Assembly: GCA_963725085.1 (NCBI GenBank)
Contig: CAVRXM010000001.1
Span: 930,001-994,000 of the forward strand
Length of the DNA stretch: 64,000 nt
Direction of reading: 5' to 3'
Source of the DNA: VRUE01 sp963725085
Lineage (GTDB): Bacteria > Actinomycetota > Thermoleophilia > Solirubrobacterales > 70-9
The position numbers and the translations under genes are program-made. This document shows positions 9,116 through 18,469 of the stretch, in pieces (the first letter of the stretch is position 1; each line of letters opens with the position of its first letter). The notes beneath the pieces are model-generated. The model had not been told where the DNA came from, did not search any database, and saw only the letters and a list, made by a program, of their open reading frames with translations.

Positions 9116-10194
9116 ATGCCGGTAGCGATCATCACGGGCTCAGGCGGTCTGATCGGCTCCGAGGCGGTCGGGCACTTCGTCGGCCAGGGCTACGACGTCG
9201 TCGGGATCGAGAACGACATGCGGGCGCAGCTTCTTCGGGCCCGAGGCCTCCACCGCGCACGTCACCGAGCGGCTCCTCTCCGAGCACCCCGAGTTCCGCA
9301 GCGAGAGCGCCGACATCCGCGATCGCGAGGCGGTCGACCGGATCTTCGCCGAGCACGGCGGGGCGATCGAGCTCGTCATCCACACCGCCGCCCAGCCCTC
9401 GCACGACTGGGCGGCGAGCGACCCGCAGACCGACTTCGGCGTCAACGCCAACGGCACCCTCAACCTGCTCGAGGCCGCGCGCGCCAACTGCCCCGACGCG
9501 CCGTTCATCTTCTGCTCGACCAACAAGGTCTACGGCGACACGCCGAACCGGCTGCCGCTCGAGGACCTCGAGAAGCGGCTCGAGCTGCCCGAGTCCCATC
9601 GCTACTTCCGCGGCATCGACACCTCGATGTCGATCGACTCCTCGACCCACTCGCTGTTCGGGGTCTCGAAGGCCGCCGCCGACCTGCTGGTCCAGGAGTA
9701 CGGCCGCTACTTCGAGATGCCGACGGTCTGCTTCCGCGGCGGCTGCCTGACCGGGCCCCAGCACGCCGGCGCCAAGCTCCACGGCTTCCTCGCCTACCTG
9801 ATGAAGTGCACCGTCACCGGCACTCCGTACACGGTCTTCGGCTACGACGGCAAGCAGGTGCGCGACAACATCCACAGCGCCGACCTGATCGCCGCCTTCG
9901 CCGCTTTCCAGCGCGGCCCCGCGCGCCGCCGCCGTCTACAACATCGGCGGCGGCCGCGTTCAGCAACTGCTCGATGCTGGAGGCGATCGAGGTCTGCGAG
10001 CGGATCGCCGGCCGCGAGCTCGAGCTGGGAGATGGGCGAGGAGCCGCGGATCGGCGACCACCGCTGGTGGATCTCCGACCTCGGCGCCGTTCGAAGCCGA
10101 CTACCCGGACTGGAAGCCCCGCCACGGCGTCGACGACATCCTGCAGGAGATCTACGAGCAGAACGCCGAGCGGTGGACGATGGCCGCGGCATGA
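9116..10194 (+). CDS. NAD-dependent epimerase, CDP-tyvelose 2-epimerase-like, frameshifted
   Basis: About 358 aa after removing five +1 insertions (near 9230, 9925, 9960, 10030 and 10090; span 3n+2, consistent). It starts MPVAIITGSGGLIGSEAV, with FFGPEAST after the first shift, FCSTNKVYGDTPN, the catalytic SLFGVSKAAADLLVQEYGR (Phe replaces Tyr next to GVSK; the Tyr is in QEYGRYF), FRGGCLTGPQHAG, GKQVRDNIHSADLI, VYNIGGGR, SNCSMLEAIEVCERIAGR and RIGDHRWWISDL. This signature set belongs to the epimerases grouped with RfbE. It may invert C2 or C4 of a deoxy-hexose nucleotide. Its TGA overlaps the ATG of the next glycosyltransferase. Confidence 0.78.
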
Positions 10195-10967
10195 AGCTCT
10201 CGGTCGTCATTCCCGCCCAGAACGAGGAGGGCTCGGTCGGGACGACGGTCGAACGGCGTCGTCGCGGTGCTGGAGCGGGAGAAGATCGACTACGAGGTGC
10301 TGGTCGATCGACGACGCCAGCGAGGACCGCACCGCCGCCGTGGTCGAGGAGATCGGCGCCGGCAACCCGCGGGTGAAGGTCCGCCGCTCCCATTACGAAA
10401 AGGGCTTCGGGATGGCGATCCGCGCCGGCCTCGACCTGTTCGAGGGCGACGCGGTGGTGATCATGATGGCCGACGCCTCCGACGACCCGGAGGACATCGT
10501 CCGCTACCACCGGCTGCTCGAGGAGGGCTGGGACTGCGCCTTCGGCTCGCGCTTCGTGCCCGGCGCCCGGGTCCACGACTACCCGCGGCTGAAGCTCGCG
10601 ATCAACCGCCTCGCCAACTGGTTCATCCGCGTCCTCTTCCGCCACCGCTACAACGACACGACCAACGCCTTCAAGGGCTACCGCCGCGAGGTGATCGAGA
10701 CGATCCAGCCGCTCCTCTCGAAGCACTTCAACCTCACCGTCGAGATGCCGCTGAAGGCGATCGTCCGCGGCCACAGCTACGCACGTGATCCCGATCTCCT
10801 GGACGAACCGGACCACCGGCGAGGCGAAGCTGGCGATGCGCGAGATGGGCAGCCGCTACCTCTTCATCGTCCTCTACGTCTGGCTCGAGCACACGCTGAG
10901 CCGCGGCGACTACCGGGTCACGCCGAGCGGCTCGCCCGACCGCGACGACGTCGAATCAACCGTCTAG
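10191..10967 (+). CDS. Family 2 glycosyltransferase (DPM1-like), frameshifted
   Basis: About 257 aa after removing three +1 insertions (near 10250, 10308 and 10785; the span is a multiple of 3). It reads MKLSVVIPAQNEEGS, VLVIDDASEDRTAAVVEEI, HYEKGFGMAIRAGLDLFEGD, VIMMADASDDPEDIVRYHRL (DxD), GSRFVPGARVHDYPR and a C-terminal ISWTNRTTGEAKLAMREMG. There is no C-terminal membrane pair, so it resembles soluble dolichol-phosphate-mannose-synthase-like enzymes. It is coupled to the upstream epimerase by an ATGA overlap and probably uses the sugar nucleotide made there. Its last 12 bases overlap the convergent methyltransferase. Confidence 0.8.
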
Positions 10968-11609
10968 CTTGCGCCCGATCACCAGGAACTGCTTGCCGAG
11001 CAGCTTCCAGGCGATCGGCATCCGCAGGTAGGTCCTGGTCAGCGCCGGCGAGGGCGGCAGGATCCCGCGGAAGGAGTACGGCAGGTAGCGCGGGATGATC
11101 CGGTCCGGCTCGAACCCGGCGGCGTAGAGATGCTCGGCGATCGCGACGTGGGTCAGGGCGACATAGTGGTCGGCGCAGTCCCAGTACTCGCCGGCGCAGT
11201 AGCGGTAGTTGGGGCCCATGATCGCGATCCGGCCCCCGCTCTGCATCGCTCCGTTCATCTTTTCGAGGAAGGCGGCGATCCCCTCCTGGTCCGGCAGGTG
11301 CTCGAGGAAGTTGGAGACGAAGACGCCGTCGAAGTGGCCGGCGGGCAGCTCGGCGGCCATGATCGGCGAGGTGATCACCTTCGTGTCGGGCCTGTGCGCG
11401 GCCTCGGGATAGCTGACCTCGTCGATCGCCCAGGTCTCCTTCGCCGGAACCGCGCCGATGAACTCGCCGCGCCCGGCAGCCGGGTCGAGCACCGTCTGCG
11501 GAGCGCCCATCAGCCCGTGGACGTGGGGGCTGATCTCGCGCCAGACGGCGATCCTCGCGTCCTGGTCGATGTCGCGGAAGCGGTAGGAGTAGAGGCGCTC
11601 GTAGTTCAA
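10956..11609 (-). CDS. Class I SAM-dependent methyltransferase
   Basis: The protein is 217 aa. It begins LNYERLYSYRFRDID from a TTG that overlaps the stop of the upstream glycosyltransferase (TTGA). SAM motif I is TVLDPAAGRGEF near residue 43, followed by an acidic WAIDEV, VFVSNFLEHLPDQ, MQSGGRIAIMGPNYRYC and YVALTHVAIAEHL. The order fits Methyltransf_11/23 enzymes found in glycan loci. The C-terminal 60 residues are basic and hydrophobic (GKQFLVIGRKLDG) and may touch the membrane. The substrate is not known; methylation of a glycan or glycolipid is the natural guess from context. Confidence 0.82.
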   Translation of the reverse strand: MNYERLYSYRFRDIDQDARIAVWREISPHVHGLMGAPQTVLDPAAGRGEFIGAVPAKETWAIDEVSYPEAAHRPDTKVITSPIMAAELPAGHFDGVFVSNFLEHLPDQEGIAAFLEKMNGAMQSGGRIAIMGPNYRYCAGEYWDCADHYVALTHVAIAEHLYAAGFEPDRIIPRYLPYSFRGILPPSPALTRTYLRMPIAWKLLGKQFLVIGRKLDG

Positions 11610-13271
11610 GTCGCGGCGGTCGTCTTTCTGCGGGCGCGCCGGCGCGGAAAGCGGCGGATCGCCCATTTGAAGGGGGAGCTGAGCCGCGGGGTACCGTACT
11701 TGAGGCTCGGGTTGGAGTAGGGATCGGGGTCGATCAGCGGCCTCCAGCGCTCGATCAGCTTCTCCTTCTCCCAATCGGCGACCTCGGTCGAGCGGCTCGA
11801 GGACTCGAAGTGGTAGAGCAGCGTCCCCGGGTCGTAGACCACCCGCAGGCCGAGCGCGCGCAGCTTCAGGCAGTAGTCGATGTCGTTGTAGTTGACGGGG
11901 AAGTCGGCGCTGAGTCCGCCGACCCGCTCGAAGACCTCGCGCGGGGTCATCAGGCAGGCGCCGGTAACCGCCTGCAGGTCCTGGGCGACGAGGACGCTGT
12001 TCGAGTAGCCGCCGAACTCCCGCGAGAAGCCGTGGTAGGGGTGGCCCGGCAGCCCCCCGTTCTCGAACAGGACGCCGACGTGCTGGAGGCGGCCGTCTTC
12101 GATGATCAGGCGGCCGCCGACGGCGCCGATCCCTGGATAGGAGGAATACATCACCATCCGCTCGATCCAGTCGGGGGCGATCACCTCGATGTCGTCGTTG
12201 AGCAGCAGCAGGTGCTCGCCCTCGGCGACCGCCGCGCCGGCGTTGATCTTCTCCGAGAAGCTGAACGGCCGGTCGTAGGGAACGACCCGGAGCCGGTCGC
12301 CGGCGATCTCGCCGAGCCCCTCGACGACCTCGCTCGAGATCGGGGCGTCGGCGACGACGACGATCTCGAAATCCTCATAGGTCGAGGTCTCGACGATGCT
12401 GCGGACGCAGTGGGTGACGAGGACTACCTCCTCGAACCACACTTCGCGAGTGTTGCCCGCGGTCGGGATCACGATGCTGACCGGCGGCCTCCGCTCGAGC
12501 TCCGGGACCAGGTTGTAGACGCCGGGATGGTCGAGGTCGCGCTCGACCCGCGCCGGGAACCCGACTCGCTCGCAGTGGGCCTGGAGGGCCCGCGTCCCGG
12601 CTTCGAACGCCCACGGCTTGGCCGCTTCGCCGCCGCCGGCGGCCGACGTCGCGAGCATCCGCCAGTGGTAGAGGATGCGCGGCACGTGGGCGACCCTCCG
12701 CGCCCGCTCGGTGACCCTGAGGATCAGGTCCCAGTCCTGGGACCCCTCGAACTCGGCGTCGAAGCCGCCGACCTCCTCGACCAGCGATCGGCGCAGGACG
12801 CTGAGGTGGCAGGCGTACATCTGGGTCCGGAACCGCTCCGGCGACCAGTCGGGCTTGAAGAACGGGCCCGAGTGGTGCCCCGCCTCGTCGATCTTGTCTT
12901 CGTCGGTGTAGAGGTAGTCGACCTCGGGGTCGGCGCGGAGCGCCTCCTCGACCAGCTCGAGCGCGTCGGGGTGGAGCCGGTCGTCGTGGTCGAGGAGGAC
13001 GACGAACTCGCCCGTCGCCATCGCCAGGGCGTCGTTGGAGGCGGCGACGATGCCGCCGTTCTGCTCGCGGCGGCTGACGCGGATGCGGCGGTCCCCGCGG
13101 GCGGCGTCCGTCGACGATCGCGAGCACCTCCGGATCGGCGGAGCAGTCGTCGACGATGCAGAGCTCCCAGTCCGCGAACCGCTGCCGGGTCACCGATCGC
13201 AGCATCGCCCGGAGGACGGCCGCCGGGGTTTCGAAGACCGGCGTGACGATCGAGAAGCGGGGTGCGGACAA
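11606..13271 (-). CDS. Large two-domain family 2 glycosyltransferase, one frameshift
   Basis: About 554 aa after correcting one +1 shift near 13105 (span 3n+1). There are two GT-A domains in tandem. The first starts FSIVTPVFETPAAVLRAML, with CIVDDCSADPEVL and then FVVLLDHDDRLHPDALEL and GGFDAEFEGSQDWDL. The second starts VSIVIPTAGNTREVW, with LLLLNDDIEVIAPDWIERM, GACLMTPREVF and NYNDIDYCLKLRALG. This layout is typical of O-antigen or rhamnan chain-extending transferases, which may carry two sugar specificities. The start is a TTG at 13271, five bases after the upstream stop. The C-terminus is highly basic (RRFPRRRARRK). Confidence 0.85.
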
Positions 13272-13275
13272 GCGC

Positions 13276-13509
13276 TCAGCCCTTGCCGCGAAGGCGCTGC
13301 GTGGCCCGGCGCGCGACGAGGCCGGGCAGCTTCAGGTTGACCCTGCGGAGGAGGACGGTGAGTCGGGCCGAGTGGCCGGCGAGCTCCTCGAGCTGTCCCT
13401 TGGCGACGCCGAGCTCGGCGTCCTTGGCGATCAGCAGCGCCCGCAGCCGCGCGACCTCAGCTTCGGCGGCCTCGAGCTCGCTGACGGCCTCGGGACCTGG
13501 CTCCGGCAT
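13276..13509 (-). CDS. Small coiled-coil protein of unknown function
   Basis: A 77-aa protein beginning MPEPGPEAVSELEAAEAE. Residues 8-45 have heptad-like Leu/Ala spacing with many Glu and Arg (AEVARLRALLIAKDAELG), predicting one coiled-coil helix. A basic C-terminus (RRATQRLRGKG) follows. The frame is open up to 13548, but the ATG at 13509 leaves 41 bp for a promoter facing the divergent membrane gene at 13551. It is the first gene of the leftward run of glycosyltransferase and methyltransferase genes. A scaffold or chain-length role is only a guess from position. Confidence 0.6.
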   Translation of the reverse strand: MPEPGPEAVSELEAAEAEVARLRALLIAKDAELGVAKGQLEELAGHSARLTVLLRRVNLKLPGLVARRATQRLRGKG

Positions 13510-13550
13510 CGCCGCCGAGTCTACCCAGCGCCTCGATACGGTTCCCAACC

Positions 13551-15311
13551 TTGAGCACGAACGGGGAAATCCTCTGGATGCTGGGACTCCACCTCGCCCT
13601 GACCGGGGCGCCGGCCATCGCCGCGGCGCTGGTGGCGATGCGGCTCGGCGTCCGCGACGTCCCGGCCCTGCTCGCGATCGCGCTGGTTGTCTCGGGCGCG
13701 GCCGCCTTCCTCGCCTTCTGGGCCTACTTCGCCGACCCGACGATCGGCGAGGCCTGGAACTGGGTGCTGATCCTCGGCTCGATCCAGGTCGCGTTCCTCG
13801 CCGTCTATCGCGGCAACCTCGACCGCGAGCTCCTGCGCCGGCTGCGGATCCCGCTGCTGCTCTGGGTCCTCGGCTCGCTGTTCGTCGTCTACTTCGGGTT
13901 CCTCCACGGCGGCGCCGAAAACGCGATCGGGATGTCGGGCTCGCGCTATGCCGGGGGCCTCCCCTCCGACAACGATATCCCCCGCTATTTCGCCGAATGG
14001 TTCGCGGCCAAGGGGCATCACGGGACGCCGCCGGTCTACCCCCCCGACTGGCTGATGAGCGACCGGCCCCCGCTCCAGGTCGGCTACGTCCTCTCCCAGG
14101 AGTCGATCACTGTCGCCGACACGCAGACGCTGCACTACGAGATCCTCTGCGCGGTCGTCGAGCAGCTCTGGATCGTCGGCCTCTGGGCGCTGCTGCTCGC
14201 CGCCGGCGTCCGGCGGCTGACGATGGGGCTGGCGATGTTCGCGGCGCTCGCCAGCGACATCGTGATCCTCTACGGGTTCTACGTCTGGCCGAAGCTGATC
14301 GCCGCGACCTTCCTGCTCGCGGCGCTCGCGCTCGTGATCTCGCCGCGCTGGGAGGAGTGGCGGCGGAACTGGCGGATGGGCGCCCTGCTGGGGGCGCTGC
14401 TGGCCCTCGCGATGCTCGCCCACGGCGCCAGCATCTACGGCGTGATCCCGCTCCTGATCGTCGCCGCCTTCCGCGGGATCCCGACCTGGCGCTGGCTCGG
14501 GGTCGCCGCCCTGGTCGGGGCGGTGATGATGGGCTCCTGGTCCGCGTACCAGCGCTACGACGACCCGCCGGGCAACAGGTTGATCAAGTGGCACCTCGCC
14601 GGCGTGACCGAAATCGACGAACGCGGCAGCCTCGAAACGATCGTCGACAGCTATCGCGAAGCCGGGCTCGGCGGCGCCCTCGACAACAAGCTCAACAACG
14701 TCGAAGACATAACCGGCCTGCACTACGACGAAGACGTCTCCAACGTCGTCGACGGGATCGAAGAAGGCGACGCCCGCAAGGCGGTTGAATGGTTCCGGAA
14801 CTACCGCTTCTTCGAGCTCCTGCCGTTGCTGGGGCTGCTCCTGATCGGGCCGATTGCGATGGCGATCCGCCGCCGCGGCCGCGAGGACGAGGCCGCCTGG
14901 CGCTTCGCGCTGACCGGCTTCGCCTACGTCGGCATCGGCTGCTTCTTCTGGGCGCTCCTCCAGTGGGGCACGCCCGGCGACTCGAGCGCGATCGTCCACG
15001 CCGGCACATCGGCGATCCCGCTGGTCGCGATCGCGGCCTGCGTCGCCGGGATGGCGTCGGTCTCGAGCCGGCTGGCGATCGCCGTCGTCGCGATCAACTC
15101 CCTCCTGGTTCTCGCTGCGTACGCGCCCTCGCTGACGCCGCTGCCCGGGACCGCGTACTCGCCGATCGCGGCGATCCTCGCCGCGATCGGGCTGCTCGGC
15201 TACGGGCTGGTCGCCGTCGGCGAGGGGATCCGGATCCCGCGCCGGGGCCCGCAGGCGCCGTCGCCCTCCGGCCCTACAGCTCCTCGGCTATCCGCGGCGC
15301 GTCGCGGTTGA
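13551..15311 (+). CDS. Multi-spanning membrane protein, probable glycosyltransferase-like
   Basis: An intact 586-aa integral membrane protein with about 12-13 hydrophobic segments (for example LGLHLALTGAPAIAAALVAM near the N-terminus and GLGMFAAL-type helices later). A long outside loop at about 120-190 contains GGLPSDNDIPRYFAEWF and PPDWLMSDRPPLQVGYVL. A second soluble stretch (about 335-410) has RLIKWHLAGVTEIDE. The architecture resembles GT-C enzymes or polymerase-like proteins of surface-glycan loci, but I see no diagnostic motif. Start: TTG at 13551 (LSTNGEILWML). The last 38 bases overlap the convergent Wzm gene. It is one of the few long genes here without a frameshift. Confidence 0.75.
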   Translation: MSTNGEILWMLGLHLALTGAPAIAAALVAMRLGVRDVPALLAIALVVSGAAAFLAFWAYFADPTIGEAWNWVLILGSIQVAFLAVYRGNLDRELLRRLRIPLLLWVLGSLFVVYFGFLHGGAENAIGMSGSRYAGGLPSDNDIPRYFAEWFAAKGHHGTPPVYPPDWLMSDRPPLQVGYVLSQESITVADTQTLHYEILCAVVEQLWIVGLWALLLAAGVRRLTMGLAMFAALASDIVILYGFYVWPKLIAATFLLAALALVISPRWEEWRRNWRMGALLGALLALAMLAHGASIYGVIPLLIVAAFRGIPTWRWLGVAALVGAVMMGSWSAYQRYDDPPGNRLIKWHLAGVTEIDERGSLETIVDSYREAGLGGALDNKLNNVEDITGLHYDEDVSNVVDGIEEGDARKAVEWFRNYRFFELLPLLGLLLIGPIAMAIRRRGREDEAAWRFALTGFAYVGIGCFFWALLQWGTPGDSSAIVHAGTSAIPLVAIAACVAGMASVSSRLAIAVVAINSLLVLAAYAPSLTPLPGTAYSPIAAILAAIGLLGYGLVAVGEGIRIPRRGPQAPSPSGPTAPRLSAARRG

Positions 15312-16125
15312 AGATCCAGACCCCGAGCACGCAGAGGCCGACGAAGACCGCCGCCGCCGGCAGCAGGTGGACGGCGCCGCCGACGACGTCGGAGGCGGTC
15401 GGCGCGTTCGGGTCGATCACCCAGACCCGTACCTGCTCGAAGATCACCGCCAGCGGGTTGATGAAGAGGAATTGCTTGTACTGGTCGGGGATGATGTTCC
15501 ACCGGATAGAGCACCGGGGTCGCGTAGAACAGGACCTGGGCGGCGACGGCCCAGATGATCGCGACGTCGCGGAACCGCACGTAGAGGACCGAGAGCAGCA
15601 TGCTGGTCGCCGTCGTCAGCACGAACAGCGCCAGCAGCGCGACCGGGAACAGCAGCCAGGTCCAGGTCGGGTCGACGCCGTAGGCGAGGATGAAGGCGAA
15701 GACGACGATCAGGTTGAGGCAGAGGTTGAAGAGCGCCGGTGAGGACGACGGTGGTCGGGATCACCAGCCGCGGGAACTGGGTCTTGCGGACGACTCCCTC
15801 CTGGGCGACGACCGAGGTGACCGAGTTCGTGGTCGCTTCCTGGAAGAAGGAGAAGAGGACGATCCCGAGCAGCAGCATCACCGGGTAGTTGGGGACGCCG
15901 CTGCCCGACCCGGAAGATCTTGGTGAAGACGAACAGCAGGACCGCGAAGAGGAGCAGCGGGCGGACCAGCGACCAGAGGTAGCCGAGGACGGTGCCGAAG
16001 TAGGTCCGCCTGAATTCGGTCACCGACATCAGCCAGAGCAGGGCGATGAAGCGGCGCCAGCCGCCGCCGAGGGCGGAGGGGCCCCTGACCACCCGGAGCG
16101 GGGGCGCACCGGCCTCGGCGCTCAC
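15274..16125 (-). CDS. wzm: Polysaccharide ABC exporter permease Wzm, frameshifted
   Basis: About 282 aa after removing three +1 insertions (near 15902, 15738 and 15505; the span is a multiple of 3). The N-terminal amphipathic stretch ends SVTEFRRTYFGTVLGYLWSL, typical of ABC-2 O-antigen permeases. Then come VMLLLGIVLFSFFQEATTNS, VVRKTQFPRLVIPTTVVL, FNLCLNLIVVF, SVLYVRFRDVAIIWAV, VLFYATPVLYPVE and FINPLAVIFEQVR. Six membrane helices are expected. GTG at 16125 overlaps the TGA of the ATPase gene (GTGA). With Wzt it should flip a polyprenyl-linked polysaccharide across the membrane. Confidence 0.88.
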
Positions 16126-17414
16126 TCGGCCCCGCCCTCCTCGACGTCGATCTCGAACTCGTTCTCGATCGCGACCATCCCGCCCGACTGCTCCCTGCCG
16201 CCGAAGACGACGAAGTCGATGGCGTTGTGGACGTAGAGCGCGGTGCCCGCCCCCTTGCCGCCGCGGCTGACCCCGAGGTGGAGGAAGTAGCGCCCGGCGA
16301 CCAGCGGGCTGTCCATTCTCGCCCTGACGGTGACCCGGCTCCCGGCCGGGACGATCTGGGAGCCCGGCGAGCTATCGAGCAGGGTCCCGAACTGGGAGAT
16401 GCCGAGCCCGTCGACGTTCGCCAGCAGGAACCCGACGCTCGCCTGCGGCAGGTCGCTGAGGATGTCGAGCTCGACGCCGACCACCAGGCCCTCGCCCTGC
16501 TCGATCGCGGCGCCGCGAGCGCCCGACGGGCTCTCGGTCCAGATCTCCCGCAGCCGGACCTCCTCGGTCTCGACCATCGTCTCGCCCCCTGCCGCGCCGC
16601 CGCTGCGCTCGAAGTTGAGCCGCAGGTACTGGTCGCCGACCTCGGTCGGGTCGCCGATCATCCGCAGTTTGCCGTCGTCGATCAGCATCGCCCGGTCGCA
16701 GTAGGTCCGCACCGTGTCCATCGAGTGGGTGACGAGGACGATCGTCTTCCCCTTCGATTTCATCTCGTGGAAGGCGTCGGCGCACTTCTGCTGGAAGGCG
16801 GCGTCGCCGACGGCGAGGACCTCGTCGATCAGCAGCACGTCGGCGTCGACCTCGAGCATCAGCGAGAAGGCGAGGCGGACGAGCATCCCCGAGGAGTAGT
16901 TCTTCAGCCGCAGGTCGACGAATTCTTCGAGCTCGGCGAACTCGATGATCGAGTCGAGGCGGCGCTTCGTCTCGGCTTTGGTCAGGCCCATCATCACGCC
17001 GTTGAGGACGACGTTTTCGCGCGCCGTCAGCTCGGCGTTGAAGCCGACCCCGAGCTCGATGAAGGGCGCCAGCCGGCCGGCCATCCGGATCGTCCCGGCG
17101 TCGGCGCGGTAGATGCTGGCGAGGCACTTCAGCAGCGTGCTCTTGCCGGAGCCGTTGCGGCCGACGATCCCGAAGAACTCGCCCTGCCGGATGTCGAAGG
17201 AGACGTCGTCGAGGGCGCGGAGGACGCGATAGTCGCGGGCCGCGAACGGCCGCACGACCCGCTCTTTGAGGGAGTCGACCCGGTGGGTGGGGATCTTGAA
17301 CGTCTTTTCCAGCCCGCGCGCCTCGATCGCGAGCGGCGCGTCGGGCCCGATCCTCGGCGGGCGGGCGCTCGCCCGGGTGGCGGTGTCGGTCGTTGTCGGG
17401 TCCTCGGCGTGCAT
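16122..17414 (-). CDS. wzt: Polysaccharide ABC exporter ATPase Wzt with C-terminal carbohydrate-binding domain
   Basis: An intact 430-aa protein. The ATPase domain (about residues 30-270) has Walker A GIVGRNGSGKST, signature LKNYSSGMLVRLAFSL, Walker B VLLIDEVLAVGD and the H-loop VTHSMD. After residue 280 there is a beta-rich Wzt_C-type domain (EEVRLREIWTESPSG, VGFLLANVDGLGISQFGT, HLGVSRGGKG). In O-antigen exporters this domain recognises the finished, end-capped chain, so export here is probably coupled to a terminal modification; the neighbouring methyltransferases are candidates for that capping. ATG at 17414 follows a 112-bp gap from the upstream glycosyltransferase stop. Confidence 0.93.
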   Translation of the reverse strand: MHAEDPTTTDTATRASARPPRIGPDAPLAIEARGLEKTFKIPTHRVDSLKERVVRPFAARDYRVLRALDDVSFDIRQGEFFGIVGRNGSGKSTLLKCLASIYRADAGTIRMAGRLAPFIELGVGFNAELTARENVVLNGVMMGLTKAETKRRLDSIIEFAELEEFVDLRLKNYSSGMLVRLAFSLMLEVDADVLLIDEVLAVGDAAFQQKCADAFHEMKSKGKTIVLVTHSMDTVRTYCDRAMLIDDGKLRMIGDPTEVGDQYLRLNFERSGGAAGGETMVETEEVRLREIWTESPSGARGAAIEQGEGLVVGVELDILSDLPQASVGFLLANVDGLGISQFGTLLDSSPGSQIVPAGSRVTVRARMDSPLVAGRYFLHLGVSRGGKGAGTALYVHNAIDFVVFGGREQSGGMVAIENEFEIDVEEGGAE

Positions 17415-17526
17415 CGATCTGTCACGGCCAGCGTCACATCGAGGGTCGTCCCCCGAGGCTGTCGGGAATCTTGTCGCATCACCCGGCCGGGAGCGGGACG
17501 GGCGGGGTCTCAGGCGGCCGCCGGGC

Positions 17527-18469
17527 CTACTCGCGGCGGCGGCGCCGGAGCCGCAGTGCCTCGCGGGCCGAGATCTGCAGCAGCGGCGCCCCGACGGGGT
17601 CGCGGCGCTCGAGGCCCGCCGCGGCCCGCCACCCCTCGACCCTGCCCGGCGACGCCGCGCCCGGTGTGGTCGAGCAGCAGCTGGCCGGCGCAGAGCGCGC
17701 CCTCGCAGAACAGCGCCCGCAGCGCCCGCCGCGGGCTCGACATCACCCCGTAGCGCCGCAACATGTAGGCGCGGCTCCATCCGGTGCGGGCGTACTTCGC
17801 GCCGCTGCCGGCGCCGAGGCTCGCCGAGTAGGCGTGGACTGCGCGCGCCCCGGCGGCGAGCCTGCAGCGTCCTCCCGCCGCCGCCATCCGCAGCGCCAGG
17901 TCGAGGTCCTCGTAGTAGAGGAAGATCCGCTCGTCGAAGCCGCCGACCGCGTCGAACGCGGCCCGCGAGTAGAGCGCCGCGCCGCCGGTCGGGCCGAGCG
18001 GGTCGGGAGCGGCACCGGCGCTCGCGGCCGGCTCCCCGTGCAGGTAGTCGAAGCCCATCAGCGTCTCGTCGGCGACGACCCCGGCGGAGTCGATCCGGCC
18101 GGGGTCCCGTTCCTGGAGGAGGACGCCGGCGACCGACTCCGCCCCGCCGGCCTGGGCATCGAGCATCGCCTCGATCATCTCCGTCTCGCACTCGACGTCG
18201 TTGTTGAGGACGATCACCGGGTCCGCCGCCCGCTCTGCCACGGCGCGGTTGATCGCCGGGCCGAACCCGAGGTTCTCGCCCAGCTCCAGCACCGCGACCT
18301 CCTCGAACCGCTCCCGCGCCAGCGCGACCGAACCGTCGCTCGACCCGTTGTCGACGAGGACGATGTCGACCGGCCGCGTCTGTCCGCGCAGGCTCTCCAG
18401 CGTGCGCGGCAGCAGCGCCTCGGCGTTGAGGCTGGGGATGAAGACGGTCGGTCTCGCGGCCTCAGCCAT
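17527..18469 (-). CDS. Family 2 glycosyltransferase (WbbL/rhamnosyltransferase-like), one frameshift
   Basis: About 313 aa after correcting one +1 shift near 17655 (span 3n+1). It reads TVFIPSLNAEALLPRTLESL, IVLVDNGSSDGSVALA, NLGFGPAINRAV, VIVLNNDVECETEMIEAML (DxD equivalent), GGAALYSRAAFDAVGGFDE and FLYYEDLDLALRM. This pattern marks rhamnosyltransferases and related GT2 enzymes. After the shift the C-terminus reads APLLQISAREALRLRRR and stops at 17527. ATG at 18469 overlaps the stop of the upstream GT2 (ATGGCTGA), so the two are coupled. With the complete dTDP-rhamnose pathway beside it, rhamnose is the likely donor. Confidence 0.82.

Noticed and set aside
11810..13246. A 478-codon rightward frame
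   Set aside because: It is the antisense shadow of the two-domain glycosyltransferase, with an Asp/Val/Ala-biased composition and no motif.
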